From the NCBI RefSeq assembly GCF_009720865.1, contig NZ_WNLA01000022.1:35253-99252 (forward strand): a stretch of DNA of 64,000 bases. Reading direction: 5' to 3'. Below the pieces are notes generated by a model, which saw nothing but the letters and a program-made list of their open reading frames with translations, had not been told where the DNA came from and searched no databases. Positions 43,001-51,193 of the stretch are shown piece by piece; positions within the stretch are counted from its first letter, which is position 1, and each line of letters starts with the position of its first letter. The translations under genes were made by a program, and so were the position numbers. This DNA comes from Pseudoduganella ginsengisoli (GTDB lineage: Bacteria > Pseudomonadota > Gammaproteobacteria > Burkholderiales > Burkholderiaceae_D).

Positions 43001-43081
43001 GATAGGTCTCCTTGTTGTGTCCGCTAAGTATCGTGGCTAATCAGGACAGATTTCGCCCTGATTCAATGCTAAAGTGTTGCC

Positions 43082-44038
43082 ATGTACCATCCGACGACCC
43101 GTGTACTGGCAGTGCTGGAACTGCTGCAAACCCATGGCCGCATGAGCGGCGCCGACATGGCCGGCCGCCTGCAGGTGGACGGCCGGACGCTGCGCCGCTA
43201 TATCGTGATGCTGGAGCAGATCGGCATTCCTATCCTCAGCGAGCGTGGCAGGTATGGCGGCTACGCGCTGATGCCTGGTTTTAAATTGCCGCCCATGATG
43301 TTCACGGACGATGAAGCGCTGGCCTTGTCGCTGGGATTGCTGGCCGCGCGCAGCCTGGGGCTGGCGGAAGCAGCGCCTGCGGTGGCCAGTGCGCAGGCCA
43401 AGCTGGAACGCATCATGCCCGATGGGCTGAAACGGCGCGTGGGCGCCATCGATGAAACCGTGCGGCTGGATTTACAGCGTTCACGCAACGCGGCGCCGCA
43501 AGACAACGCGGCGCTGGTGACACTGAGCGCAGCGGCTCAGCGGGGCCAGCGCGTGCACTTGCGCTACCGTGCGATGGACGTGGACAGCGAGCGCGCTTTT
43601 GACGCGTATGGCCTGGCATATTACGGCGGCTGGTGGTATGCGGTAGGTTTTTGCCACCTGCGGCAGGACATGCGCACGTTCCGGCTGGACCGGATTGTCG
43701 CGGCCGAGCCGCTGCCGCAATCATTCCTGCGCCCTGCGGGCTTTGATGCGCTGGCGCATTTGCGCACGTCGTTCGCGGCCATTCCCCGTGCGCACCCGAC
43801 CGAGGTGCTGTTAAAGACGGACCTGGTGACGGCGCAGCGCTATTTGCCGGACGCGATCGGTCTGTTCGAGCAGACGCCTGACGGCGTGCTGCTGCATAGC
43901 CAGGCGGATAGCCTGGACTGGTTTGCCCGCGAATTGGCGAGTTTACCGTTTGAATTCGAGATCATTGCCCCCGATGCGCTGCGCACGGAACTGGCTGCCA
44001 TCGTCACCCGTTTGTCGCGGATTGCTGCGCTCCGCTAG
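43082..44038 (+). CDS. WYL-domain (YafY-type) transcriptional regulator
   Basis: This 318-aa regulator has an N-terminal winged helix (RVLAVLELLQTHGRMSGADM, RRYIVMLEQIGIPI) and a WYL-type sensor domain, here WWYAVGFCHLRQDMRTFRLDRI, followed by a C-terminal WCX extension. WYL domains often sense nucleic-acid or nucleotide ligands. It is divergent from the LysE exporter with 81 bp between starts; a local role is plausible. Confidence 0.92.
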   Translation: MYHPTTRVLAVLELLQTHGRMSGADMAGRLQVDGRTLRRYIVMLEQIGIPILSERGRYGGYALMPGFKLPPMMFTDDEALALSLGLLAARSLGLAEAAPAVASAQAKLERIMPDGLKRRVGAIDETVRLDLQRSRNAAPQDNAALVTLSAAAQRGQRVHLRYRAMDVDSERAFDAYGLAYYGGWWYAVGFCHLRQDMRTFRLDRIVAAEPLPQSFLRPAGFDALAHLRTSFAAIPRAHPTEVLLKTDLVTAQRYLPDAIGLFEQTPDGVLLHSQADSLDWFARELASLPFEFEIIAPDALRTELAAIVTRLSRIAALR

Positions 44039-44078
44039 AATGCGGACGCAGATTGATTTGTTGTGCAAGGAACCCAAG

Positions 44079-44837
44079 TTGAAGAAGCTATTTATCGCCG
44101 CTGCGCTGAGCGCACTGGTTTCATCGGCAGCACTGGCTGCCTGTCCCGGCCATTATGTGGATGGCAAAGCACCGGAATTCCGCAACCAGAAGCTGGCCGT
44201 CAATACACAGGAATTGTGTTATACCGTATTCGGCATCATGCACTCGGGCGTGACCCGCACGCCGCTGTGGGCGGCGGAGCACCTGACGGCGGAAAATGTG
44301 GAATTGGCGCGCGACCTGGACCGCGAAAATTCCTTCCACCCGGAAGACCGGCTGCCGCGCCAGTACCGCGCCGAACTGTCCGACTATGCGCGCAGCGGCT
44401 TCGATCGCGGCCACATGGCGCCGAACGGTGACATGCCGGACCGTGAAACCCAGCACGAGAGTTTTACGCTGGCGAACATGGTGCCGCAAAATGGCGACAA
44501 CAACCGCCACGTATGGGCTGGCATCGAGCAGGCGGTGCGCAAGCTGGCCAAGAAAGAGGGCGATTTGTATGTGATCACGGGGCCGGCGTTCATCGGCGCC
44601 GATATCCGCAAGATCGGTAACGTGCTGGTGCCCAGCCATTTGTACAAAGTCGTGTACAGCCCGCGCCAGCGTGCCGGCGGCGCATATTTTGTCGAAAACC
44701 AGGCCGATGCGCAGTATGTGACGATGACGGTGGCGGAGCTGGAGCAAAAGGTGGGCTTGAACCTGCTGCCATCGCTGACGCCGCAGCAAAAGCAGACCAT
44801 GCTGAAACTGCCCGTCGCCAAACCCCGCAAACGTTGA
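44079..44837 (+). CDS. Secreted DNA/RNA non-specific endonuclease (NUC family)
   Basis: This 252-aa enzyme has a signal peptide (MKKLFIAAALSALVSSAALA) when started at TTG 44079, where AAGGAA lies six bases upstream; ATG 44040 is the longer alternative. The beta-beta-alpha-metal active site is FDRGHMAPNGDM, with the downstream Asn in NNRHVWAGIE. Members degrade DNA and RNA outside the cell or in the periplasm with Mg2+. An 82-residue gene follows 10 bp later, perhaps in one transcript. Confidence 0.92.
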   Translation: MKKLFIAAALSALVSSAALAACPGHYVDGKAPEFRNQKLAVNTQELCYTVFGIMHSGVTRTPLWAAEHLTAENVELARDLDRENSFHPEDRLPRQYRAELSDYARSGFDRGHMAPNGDMPDRETQHESFTLANMVPQNGDNNRHVWAGIEQAVRKLAKKEGDLYVITGPAFIGADIRKIGNVLVPSHLYKVVYSPRQRAGGAYFVENQADAQYVTMTVAELEQKVGLNLLPSLTPQQKQTMLKLPVAKPRKR

Positions 44838-44847
44838 GGAGCCGAAC

Positions 44848-45096
44848 ATGGCCAAGAAATTCATCCCTTACGCCAATGAGTCAGACGTACTGCACATTGG
44901 CGGCCTGACAGTGGAAAACCGCGTTGACCGCATTACGATTGCCGGCGACATCGACCTGACGATGGACAAAGCCGGCCTGGCCGACACCCGCGCGTTGCAC
45001 AAGCTGCTGACTGACGTGCTGGCAAAACTCGAATCGGCTGATTTGCCAGACCGCCTGCCACCACCCGCCGTACAATCCGTCACCAACCCGTTCTAA
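44848..45096 (+). CDS. Small protein of unknown function
   Basis: This 82-aa soluble protein begins MAKKFIPYANESDVLHIGGLTVENRVDRITI, with no signal peptide or membrane helix. GAGGAG before the ATG and the 10-bp distance from the nuclease stop support a real gene in the same operon. A predicted beta-rich N-terminal half and an alpha-helical LHKLLTDVLAKLESADL can be seen. It could be a nuclease inhibitor by position, but nothing proves that. Confidence 0.6.
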   Translation: MAKKFIPYANESDVLHIGGLTVENRVDRITIAGDIDLTMDKAGLADTRALHKLLTDVLAKLESADLPDRLPPPAVQSVTNPF

Positions 45097-45104
45097 AACC
45101 ACAA

Positions 45105-45162
45105 TGGGGTCAGACGTGCATTCATGCATTTCGCCCGTGGGGTCAGACGTGCATTCATGCAT
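45105..45162 (+). repeat. Two direct copies of the GGGGTCAG REP-like repeat
   Basis: Copies at 45105-45129 and 45138-45162 are identical over 25 bp: TGGGGTCAGACGTGCA plus TTCATGCAT, with a 33-bp period. They begin 9 bp after the stop of the 82-aa gene. Confidence 0.9.
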
Positions 45163-45227
45163 ATGCTTCACTCTGCGGACGGGCGTTTTTGAGGCAAAAA
45201 GCACACGAGCCCAACAGTTGATCCGGG

Positions 45228-45245
45228 CTATGCAAATTTGCATAG
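45228..45245. repeat. 18-bp perfect palindrome inside the repeat spacer
   Basis: CTATGCAAATTTGCATAG is a perfect palindrome in the 117-bp spacer (45163-45279) between the direct and inverted repeat copies. The spacer also has GCGTTTTT-GAGGC-AAAAAGC. No gene is seen in it. It is possibly a cruciform, a protein site, or part of a mobile repeat unit. Confidence 0.7.
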
Positions 45246-45279
45246 AGCTTGCTGCGACAGGCCATATGCTGAAAATGAA

Positions 45280-45418
45280 TGCATCAACGCACGTCTGACC
45301 CCACGGGGTTTATGCACTAACGCACGTCTGACCCCAGGCTGCACGGGGTTTATGCACTAACGCACGTCTGACCCCAGGCTGCACACGGGGTTTATGCACT
45401 AACGCACGTCTGACCCCA
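45280..45418 (-). repeat. Four inverted copies of the GGGGTCAG REP-like repeat
   Basis: Copies at 45280-45303, 45313-45336, 45353-45376 and 45395-45418 read on the minus strand as TGGGGTCAGACGTGCGTT followed by (A/G)(G/A)TGCA. Periods are 33, 40 and 42 bp. The last three are near-identical and look like recent tandem amplification. They face the plus-strand pair at 45105-45162. Confidence 0.9.
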
Positions 45419-45531
45419 GGCTGCATGCGGACCAGGCGGCGCTGGTCAAACAGGTGGTCAATCCCGGCACAGGCACAGGCGCAGGCTTGATCCAGATTAT
45501 CGATGCCGCGCAGGTATTTGCCGCCGTGTAA
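45403..45531 (+). pseudogene. Remnant of a gene: C-terminal coding fragment cut by repeats
   Basis: After the in-frame stop inside the last repeat copy, a frame of 42 codons runs to TAA at 45529-45531. From about 45432 its translation (DQAALVKQVVNPGTGTGAGL, then IQIIDAAQVFAAV) has the composition and codon use of real protein. There is no start codon with a ribosome site, so it looks like the tail of a gene whose front was lost at the repeat array. The family is not recognised. Confidence 0.45.
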
Positions 45532-45561
45532 AAAAAGCCTGCCGTGGTCAGCGGCAGGCTT
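45530..45561 (-). terminator. Rho-independent terminator of the amino-acid permease
   Basis: AAGCCTGCCG / CGGCAGGCTT forms a 10-bp stem with a 7-nt loop, followed on the minus strand by seven T residues. It lies 20 bp after the permease stop at 45581. Confidence 0.9.
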
Positions 45562-45580
45562 GGTTGGCAGCGGGCTTGAA

Positions 45581-47017
45581 TTACTTTACAGCTGCCGCGC
45601 TGGCCGCCGGCATGCCGCCGGCAGTCTTGTTCAATTCCGAATTGTGGCGAGCGTAGCCGAAATACACGGCCAGGCCGATTGCCAGCCAGATGCCGAAGGC
45701 GATCCACGTGGTGGTGGTCAGGAAGGCCATCAGTGCGACGCAGAAGGCAATGGCCAGCGCCGGCACGACCGGCACGCCTGGGCAGCGGAATGCGCGGTGC
45801 AGGTCAGGGCGCTTCCTGCGCAGCACGATGACGGCAATCGACACCAGGCAGAACGCCGCCAGCGTACCGATGTTGATCAGTTCAGCCAGCACGTCCAGCG
45901 GCACCACGGAACCAATCAGGCCAAACACGATACCGACGATCCACGTGCACAGGAATGGCGTGCCGAAGCGCGGGTGGATGCTCGACAGGCGCTTTGGCAG
46001 CAAGCCGTCACGCGACATGGCGAAGATAATGCGGGTCTGGCCATACGACATCACGAGGATCACGGTGGTCATGCCGAGAATCGCGCCCAGCGACACGAAA
46101 CCTGCGAACCAGTCTTGCTTGGCTTTGGTCAGCGCCAGGGCTACCGGGTGGTCCAGCGCACCGGCGAATTCACGGAATGGAACGATGCCGGTCATGATGG
46201 CCGATACGATGACGTACAGGATGGTGCAAATCACCAGCGAGCCAATGATGCCGATCGGCAGGTCGCGCGACGGGTTTTTGACTTCTTCGGCAGCCGACGT
46301 CACGGCATCGAAACCAATGAAGGCGAAGAACACGATGGCCGCCGCGCTCATGACGCCGCCCATGCCGAATGGCATGAAAGGCTGCCAGTTGGCAGTGTCC
46401 ACGTGGCCGGCGCCGGTGGCGATGAACAGCACCACCACGGCAATCTTGATGACCACCATGATGCCGTTGACGCGGGTCGATTCACGCACACCCCAGCTCA
46501 GCATGGCGGTAATGAACAGCATGATGACCATGGCGGGCAAGTTGAAGTACGTTTTTACGCCTGGCAGCGCGCCTGGCGCCGCCGACAGCTCAACCGGGAC
46601 ATGCAAGCCAATGCCGCCAATCAAATGCTGGAAGTAGCCGGACCAGCCTACCGCCACGGCGGACGTGGCCAGGCCGTATTCCAGCAGCAAATCCCAGCCG
46701 ATCATCCATGCCACCAGTTCACCCAGCGTGGCGTAGCTGTACGTATAGATCGAACCGGCCACCGGCACGGTCGACGCAAATTCCGCATAGCACATGGCGG
46801 CAAAGCCGCACGCCAGGGCCGCCACCACGAACGCCAGCGGCAAGGCGGGGCCGGCTTTCAGCGCGCCGGTGCCCGTGAGGACAAAGATACCGGTACCAAC
46901 AATGGCGCCGATGCCCATCATGATCAGGTCGAACGGGCCCAGCACTTTCTTCAGGCCGCCAGGCTTGCGGCCATCGGCCAGCATCTGGTCCAGGTTCTTG
47001 GTTCTAAAAATACTCAC
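45581..47017 (-). CDS. APC-superfamily cationic/general amino-acid permease
   Basis: This is a 478-aa inner-membrane transporter with 12 or more helices. The first helix region GPFDLIMMGIGAIVGTGIFVLTG and FIGFDAVTSAAEEVKNPSRDLPIGI are hallmarks of the CAT/YfnA-like branch. The start is a GTG at 47017, with GGAGAA directly upstream; the frame is open 38 codons further but that part is atypical. It takes up amino acids, specificity unknown. A strong terminator follows. It is transcribed alone. Confidence 0.93.
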   Translation of the reverse strand: MSIFRTKNLDQMLADGRKPGGLKKVLGPFDLIMMGIGAIVGTGIFVLTGTGALKAGPALPLAFVVAALACGFAAMCYAEFASTVPVAGSIYTYSYATLGELVAWMIGWDLLLEYGLATSAVAVGWSGYFQHLIGGIGLHVPVELSAAPGALPGVKTYFNLPAMVIMLFITAMLSWGVRESTRVNGIMVVIKIAVVVLFIATGAGHVDTANWQPFMPFGMGGVMSAAAIVFFAFIGFDAVTSAAEEVKNPSRDLPIGIIGSLVICTILYVIVSAIMTGIVPFREFAGALDHPVALALTKAKQDWFAGFVSLGAILGMTTVILVMSYGQTRIIFAMSRDGLLPKRLSSIHPRFGTPFLCTWIVGIVFGLIGSVVPLDVLAELINIGTLAAFCLVSIAVIVLRRKRPDLHRAFRCPGVPVVPALAIAFCVALMAFLTTTTWIAFGIWLAIGLAVYFGYARHNSELNKTAGGMPAASAAAVK

Positions 47018-47185
47018 TTCTTCTCCAATCCGTCTCTTTATTGAGTTTCTGTCTTGTTCCGGCTGGCCCTGGATAAGGAGCCGGAATGCACGTCGGCGCC
47101 GGTGTCGTTTGGCGCTGCCGGATACTAGCATACGCCGGACGCGGGGAAAGCAAAATCTGTATCAAACCCTTAACTTTCAGCGATG

Positions 47186-47209
47186 AAAAAAACCTGCCGA
47201 AGCAGGTTT
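47186..47209 (-). terminator. Rho-independent terminator of the 73-aa gene
   Basis: AAACCTGC-CGAA-GCAGGTTT is a perfect 8-bp stem. On the minus strand it runs into seven T residues. It lies about 67 bp past the stop of the small gene at 47276-47497. Confidence 0.85.
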
Positions 47210-47275
47210 CTTGATAGGGGTTCCAAATCCCTGGAAAGCAGCGGGACGCGCGGTCCCGTTTATTGGACAGCTTGC

Positions 47276-47497
47276 TCAGTGCAGCAGCATGCCGGTGCGC
47301 GGGTGCACATAGCGGCTGCCGGCGTAGGCGCTTGCGGCGGGCGCCTGGCGGTCCAGCCGCGCCTGCACCAGTTTTTGCCACGCGCTGACCCAGCGCGATG
47401 CCACCATGCATTCTTCCGTCGAGCGGGCGCCCAGCGTGCGTTCCACCGCCATTTTTTGGCGTTTCAAGGCATACAGGGCTTGAGCAAAGTTGTCCAT
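47276..47497 (-). CDS. Small soluble protein of unknown function
   Basis: This 73-aa protein begins MDNFAQALYALKRQKMAVERTLG, then has a helical WVSAWQKLVQARLDRQAPAA and a tail ending HPRTGMLLH. It has no signal peptide or membrane helix. The downstream terminator and the lack of any better frame on the other strand support it. The ribosome site is weak. The family is not recognised. Confidence 0.6.
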   Translation of the reverse strand: MDNFAQALYALKRQKMAVERTLGARSTEECMVASRWVSAWQKLVQARLDRQAPAASAYAGSRYVHPRTGMLLH

Positions 47498-47607
47498 TTT
47501 TCAGTTCGTCAGAGTGGAGGGCTTCTGCCCTTTGGAAGTTCCTATTATCCGGAATTGCTGAACGGCTGAATGTTCGTTACCTCACGTAGGACAAAGATGA
47601 CACCGTA

Positions 47608-47659
47608 TGATGCTTTTGTACTACATCAGGGGAACACCTACTCTGATACAGCCGAGTAG
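47608..47659. promoter_or_regulatory. Two inverted repeats in the Crp/Fnr gene upstream region
   Basis: TGATG-N11-CATCA (47608-47628) is followed by CTACTC-N10-GAGTAG (47638-47659). They lie 57-108 bp before the start of the Crp/Fnr gene. Either could be an operator, possibly for autoregulation; neither matches the exact consensus of Crp or Fnr. Confidence 0.4.
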
Positions 47660-47715
47660 CGATCAGCAATAAAGTAGCAGCATGCCAAAGCAACAAGATC
47701 AGAAGAGGTGCTCAC

Positions 47716-48474
47716 ATGCTTAATATGTCAACCACGCCATCCGCTACTTCCCGCGCTCCGCTGCCAGTCAGCCTGGCCGGCGCCCAGCAAAATGAATTGT
47801 TGCGCGCCCTGGATCGCGACGAACTGGAAAGCCTGTTCCCCCACCTGGAACTTGTTCAGTTGCCTGCGGGCAAGGAACTGTACGGCTTCGGTGAGCGTCT
47901 GGAATATGCTTACCTGCCGACCAATGCGATTATTTCGCTGCAATATATCAATGAAGATGGCGCCACGACGGAAATTGCCATGATCGGCCGCGAAGGCATC
48001 GCCGGCGCCGCCATGTATCCGGACGAGCGCGCCACCAATACCGCGATCGTGCAATGTGCGGGCTATGCGTACCGTTTGCATACGGACGTGCTGCGTGCAG
48101 CGTTCCGCAATGGCGGCACCATGGCGCGGCAATTGATGCGCTATACCAGCATCATGTTTGCCCAGCTGGCGCAAAGCGTCGTCAGCAGCCGCCACAGCAG
48201 CATCGACCAGAAACTGTGCCGCTGGCTGCTGGACCGGCTGGACCGTTCGCTGTCGGCGGAATTGAAAGTCACGCAGGAATCGATTGCCAATTTGCTGGGC
48301 GTGCGGCGCGAAAGCATCACGGCCGCATGCGGCAAGCTGCAGGCCGAAGGCATGATTGAATGCCGGCGCGGCAAGATCGTCATCGTCGACCGCGAAGGGC
48401 TGGAACTGGGCGCCGGCGCCTGCTACTTTGCCGCCCGCAGCAAGACCACGCAATTCGACGCTGCCGCTGTGTAA
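47716..48474 (+). CDS. Crp/Fnr-family transcriptional regulator
   Basis: This 252-aa regulator has a cyclic-nucleotide-binding-type beta barrel (about 45-130, LPAGKELYGFGERLEYAYLP, then TTEIAMIGREGIAGAAM) and a C-terminal winged helix with VTQESIANLLGVRRESITAACGKLQ. There is no cluster-binding Cys quartet at the N-terminus, so it is not an oxygen-type Fnr. The altered barrel lacks the canonical cAMP-contact motif. It stands alone. Many copies of this type occur in Oxalobacteraceae. Confidence 0.92.
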   Translation: MLNMSTTPSATSRAPLPVSLAGAQQNELLRALDRDELESLFPHLELVQLPAGKELYGFGERLEYAYLPTNAIISLQYINEDGATTEIAMIGREGIAGAAMYPDERATNTAIVQCAGYAYRLHTDVLRAAFRNGGTMARQLMRYTSIMFAQLAQSVVSSRHSSIDQKLCRWLLDRLDRSLSAELKVTQESIANLLGVRRESITAACGKLQAEGMIECRRGKIVIVDREGLELGAGACYFAARSKTTQFDAAAV

Positions 48475-48554
48475 ATTCCCCGTAACACGCCATCCCTTGC
48501 GGGCGCCCGCCGCGTGGCCGATAATGCGCTGCCTAAATAACGAGACAGCTGCCT

Positions 48555-48863
48555 ATGACCGCCACGCCGCCATTTGACCCACCCTATAAATGCCGTATTG
48601 AAGCCGATGGCGCTGAGCGCTGGGTCGATGTGCTGGCCGATGGCTCCATGGTCGAATGTGCGGCGCCCGTCATCGTGGCGCCGGCGGCAGCCGAGCGCAC
48701 TGCTGCCAAACCGCAGGGCAAGGCGGTCACGCTGCTGAAAGTGCCCTACGCGGAAAAAGACGAAGCCAAGCAGCTGGGTGCGCGCTGGGACCCGAAACGC
48801 AAGAAGTGGTACGTGCCGGCCGGGGTCGATGCGGCGCCGTTTGAGCGCTGGCTGGACAGTTAG
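48555..48863 (+). CDS. DUF5710-domain protein
   Basis: This 102-aa protein ends in a clear DUF5710 domain: LLKVPYAEKDEAKQLGARWD, then PKRKKWYVPAGVDAAPFERW. The N-terminal half (YKCRIEADGAERWVDVLADG) is unlike the domain and may be a second small fold. DUF5710 occurs in topoisomerase- and primase-linked proteins and may bind nucleic acid; here it is alone, so the role is unknown. Confidence 0.88.
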   Translation: MTATPPFDPPYKCRIEADGAERWVDVLADGSMVECAAPVIVAPAAAERTAAKPQGKAVTLLKVPYAEKDEAKQLGARWDPKRKKWYVPAGVDAAPFERWLDS

Positions 48864-48966
48864 CGTTCGCCATTGCCTCGCATGGCTTGGCGTCCTGCAG
48901 GCATTCATGGCCCGCCCGCGCAAACCGCCCAGCACCTCGCTTGCGTGAGGATGGCGGCAAGCGCGG

Positions 48967-50865
48967 TTACTCCGTCAATCCGGCCTTGCGCCACAGTGGC
49001 ATGTACTTATCGTTGTAATACGTCTTGTATGCGGCCGGGCTCGATGGCTGCGGCTTGGCAAATTCCGGGATCCGGTACTGCGGCGCCACCCGTTTCAAAT
49101 CCGCCAGCGCCGCCTGCTGGCGCGGCGCGTCGCCTTTGTCGGCATACACCATCGCTAAAATCGCATAGCAGTTCGGATAGGCTGGATGCGCCTGCGTCCC
49201 TTTCAGGCACCAGTCGCGGGCCGCATCGTTGTCGCCGATTTCCATGTAGGCGCGCGCCATATTTGTGAAGATTGTTTCCGGCGGATGTTTCGGGTCCAGC
49301 GTGATGGCCTGGTTCAGGCGCGCAATGGCGTCTTTCGGCTCGGCCAGGGCAATGTGCATATTGGCCAGCCCGATATACGGCAGCAGGCTTTTCGGCCGCG
49401 CGGCCAAGTAAGCGTCGGCTGCGCTTTTCCAGCCCGGGAAATCATCATGCTTGGACGCATAAAAGCCCATCGCATACAGGATTTCCGCGTTGTTTGGATC
49501 CAGCGTGCGCACCCGCTCGCTGATCGAACGCACTTCCGCCCATTTCTTTTCCCGTTCGTCGTCCGGCATCTGGTTGCCGAAGTTGTAGGCTTGCCGGAAC
49601 AGCGAGACAGCCAGGTCCGTCAGCGCATTGACATTGTCGGCTTCCAGCGCCAGCGCTTGCCGGTTCAGCGCTTCGCTTTGCTGCAGCACGGGCAGGGTTT
49701 GCGATTTCAGGCGCAGCGCGGCGGCCCGCAGCAGCAAGTCCGCCACTTTCGGGCTGCTGCCCCGTTTTTCCGCTTCGCTGGCGGCCACCACCACCATTTG
49801 GCGGCCGATGCTGTTGCCGATTTGATTGGTCACCTGGTCTTGCAGCGCGAACAAATTCGTCAAATCGCCATCGAGCGAATTGGTCCACAAGGTCGCGCCA
49901 TTTTGCGCATCGGTCAGCGTGACGCTGATGCGCACCTTGTCGCCGCTGGATAAGACGTTGCCCTGCAAAATAAAGCGCACGCCGGCATCCTTGCCGATTT
50001 GCTGTGCCGAGAAATTCTTGTCGCGGTAGCTTTGCGCCGTCGCGGGCGAGCTGACGTACGCGTCGCGGATGCGGGCCAGGTCCGCCGTGATGCTGCTGGT
50101 CAGCGCATCGGCCACATAGGCTTTTTGCGCATCGCCGGTCTGGTTGGCAAACGGCAGCACGATGATGGACAGCGGCGCCGCCGAAATTGCCGCAGCGGCG
50201 GGCACGGCGGCCGGTGGCTGAATAGTACCCTTGAGCCACCAGGCGCCGCCAGCCGCCAGCACGACCAGCGCCGCGCCGGCCGCCGCCAGCGGCTTGCGCG
50301 AGCGGCCTTTCACCGGACCCTTGCGCGTGGCTGGCGCGTTGGCCAGGTTGATGCGGTAGGCGCGGATCGGGCGCGTGATGTTCTTGATGGTCAAATCGCC
50401 CATGTCTTCAAACAGCACGTCGAGGTCATTGCGCACCTGGTCGCGCACGGCGCCGGACACGCAAATGCCGTCTTGCGGCGCGTACGGCTCCAGCCGCGCC
50501 GCCACGTTGACGCCATCGCCCGAAACGTCATCGCCATCGATGATGATGTCGCCCAAATTGATACCGATGCGCATCAGCATCTTGTCGGCTTCGTCGGAAG
50601 ACGCTTGCGCGGCATGGTTTTGCCGCTGCATATCGACAGCGCAATTCAAGGCGGCGCTGCCGGTGGGGAATTCAGCCAGGAAGCCGTCGCCTGTGGTTTT
50701 GATGATGCGGCCGCCGTATTGGCTGATGAACGGATTGAACAAGTTTTCACGCAAGGCGCGCACCCGCGCGAACGTACGCGATTCATCCTTTTCCATCATG
50801 GCGCTGTAGCCGACGATGTCGGCCACCATGATGGCAGCCAGTTTGCGTTCGATGTCCGCCACGGT
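48967..50865 (-). CDS. Class III adenylate/guanylate cyclase with FlgO/TolB-like and TPR regions
   Basis: This is a 632-aa protein. The N-terminal cyclase domain (10-175) keeps both metal Asp positions (MVADIVGYSAMM and TTGDGFLAEF) and GDGVNVAARLE, so it is probably active. One membrane helix (PLAAAGAALVVLAAGGAWWL) follows a basic linker. The outer part has a FlgO/TolB-like domain (IIVLPFANQTGDAQKAYVAD) and about five TPR-like repeats. GTG 50865 with GAGG upstream is preferred over ATG 50889, which has no ribosome site. Confidence 0.9.
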   Translation of the reverse strand, partial: TVADIERKLAAIMVADIVGYSAMMEKDESRTFARVRALRENLFNPFISQYGGRIIKTTGDGFLAEFPTGSAALNCAVDMQRQNHAAQASSDEADKMLMRIGINLGDIIIDGDDVSGDGVNVAARLEPYAPQDGICVSGAVRDQVRNDLDVLFEDMGDLTIKNITRPIRAYRINLANAPATRKGPVKGRSRKPLAAAGAALVVLAAGGAWWLKGTIQPPAAVPAAAAISAAPLSIIVLPFANQTGDAQKAYVADALTSSITADLARIRDAYVSSPATAQSYRDKNFSAQQIGKDAGVRFILQGNVLSSGDKVRISVTLTDAQNGATLWTNSLDGDLTNLFALQDQVTNQIGNSIGRQMVVVAASEAEKRGSSPKVADLLLRAAALRLKSQTLPVLQQSEALNRQALALEADNVNALTDLAVSLFRQAYNFGNQMPDDEREKKWAEVRSISERVRTLDPNNAEILYAMGFYASKHDDFPGWKSAADAYLAARPKSLLPYIGLANMHIALAEPKDAIARLNQAITLDPKHPPETIFTNMARAYMEIGDNDAARDWCLKGTQAHPAYPNCYAILAMVYADKGDAPRQQAALADLKRVAPQYRIPEFAKPQPSSPAAYKTYYNDKYMPLWRKAGLTE

Positions 50866-50946
50866 GCCTCGCTGTATGGAGTAATGCAAACCATTATCGC
50901 ACGGCTACGTTATCGAAATGCAAGTGTCGTTATTTGAGCGACAGGC

Positions 50947-50974
50947 AAAAAAAATGCCCGCTGGGAGGCGGGCA
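50947..50974 (-). terminator. Rho-independent terminator on the minus strand
   Basis: TGCCCGC / GCGGGCA is a 7-bp stem with a 6-nt loop, followed on the minus strand by T8. It stands upstream of the cyclase gene rather than after a known gene. The rest of the 50866-51193 gap holds no gene; a possible 15-codon frame begins at 51014 after GGAGGAG on plus. Confidence 0.8.
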
Positions 50975-51006
50975 AAATCCAATTCTTTTGAAGAGTTGGA
51001 GGAGAC
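50947..51006 (-). ncRNA. Candidate small RNA with exposed CUCCUCC and terminator
   Basis: On the minus strand this roughly 60-nt segment has a 5' part with CTCCTCC, a small hairpin (CCAA...TTC-AAAA-GAATTGG), then a perfect GCCCGC hairpin and eight T residues. TTGCAA and CATCAT 17 bp apart upstream could form a promoter. No minus-strand gene precedes it, so the terminator needs some explanation. A CUCCUCC motif could pair with Shine-Dalgarno sequences. The 5' end is a guess. Confidence 0.45.
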
Positions 51007-51193
51007 AAGTGCAATGATGCGGCAAATTTCGTTGCATTGCAAATTTCCATTTGCGATATGACATATATGCGGAATTAATATCTCTGCCGTATCCAGCTGG
51101 CGCCTGATTACCTGGGACGTAATTGGCCGTCTTGTGCGGACGGGCGACACTGGCATCACTTCAACGCAACACTTAACCACCAAGGAGCATGCC

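Noticed and set aside
45228..45245. Phage attachment site at the 18-bp palindrome
   Set aside because: There is no integrase, no tRNA and no second copy flanking foreign DNA.
45105..45418. Regularly spaced repeats resembling a CRISPR array
   Set aside because: Spacers are only about 8-18 bp, the copies switch orientation, and no cas genes are present. They fit REP-like repeats.
51014..51061. 15-codon leader peptide after GGAGGAG on the plus strand
   Set aside because: It is too short to support alone, and the same bases are explained as the complement of a CUCCUCC motif in a possible minus-strand small RNA.
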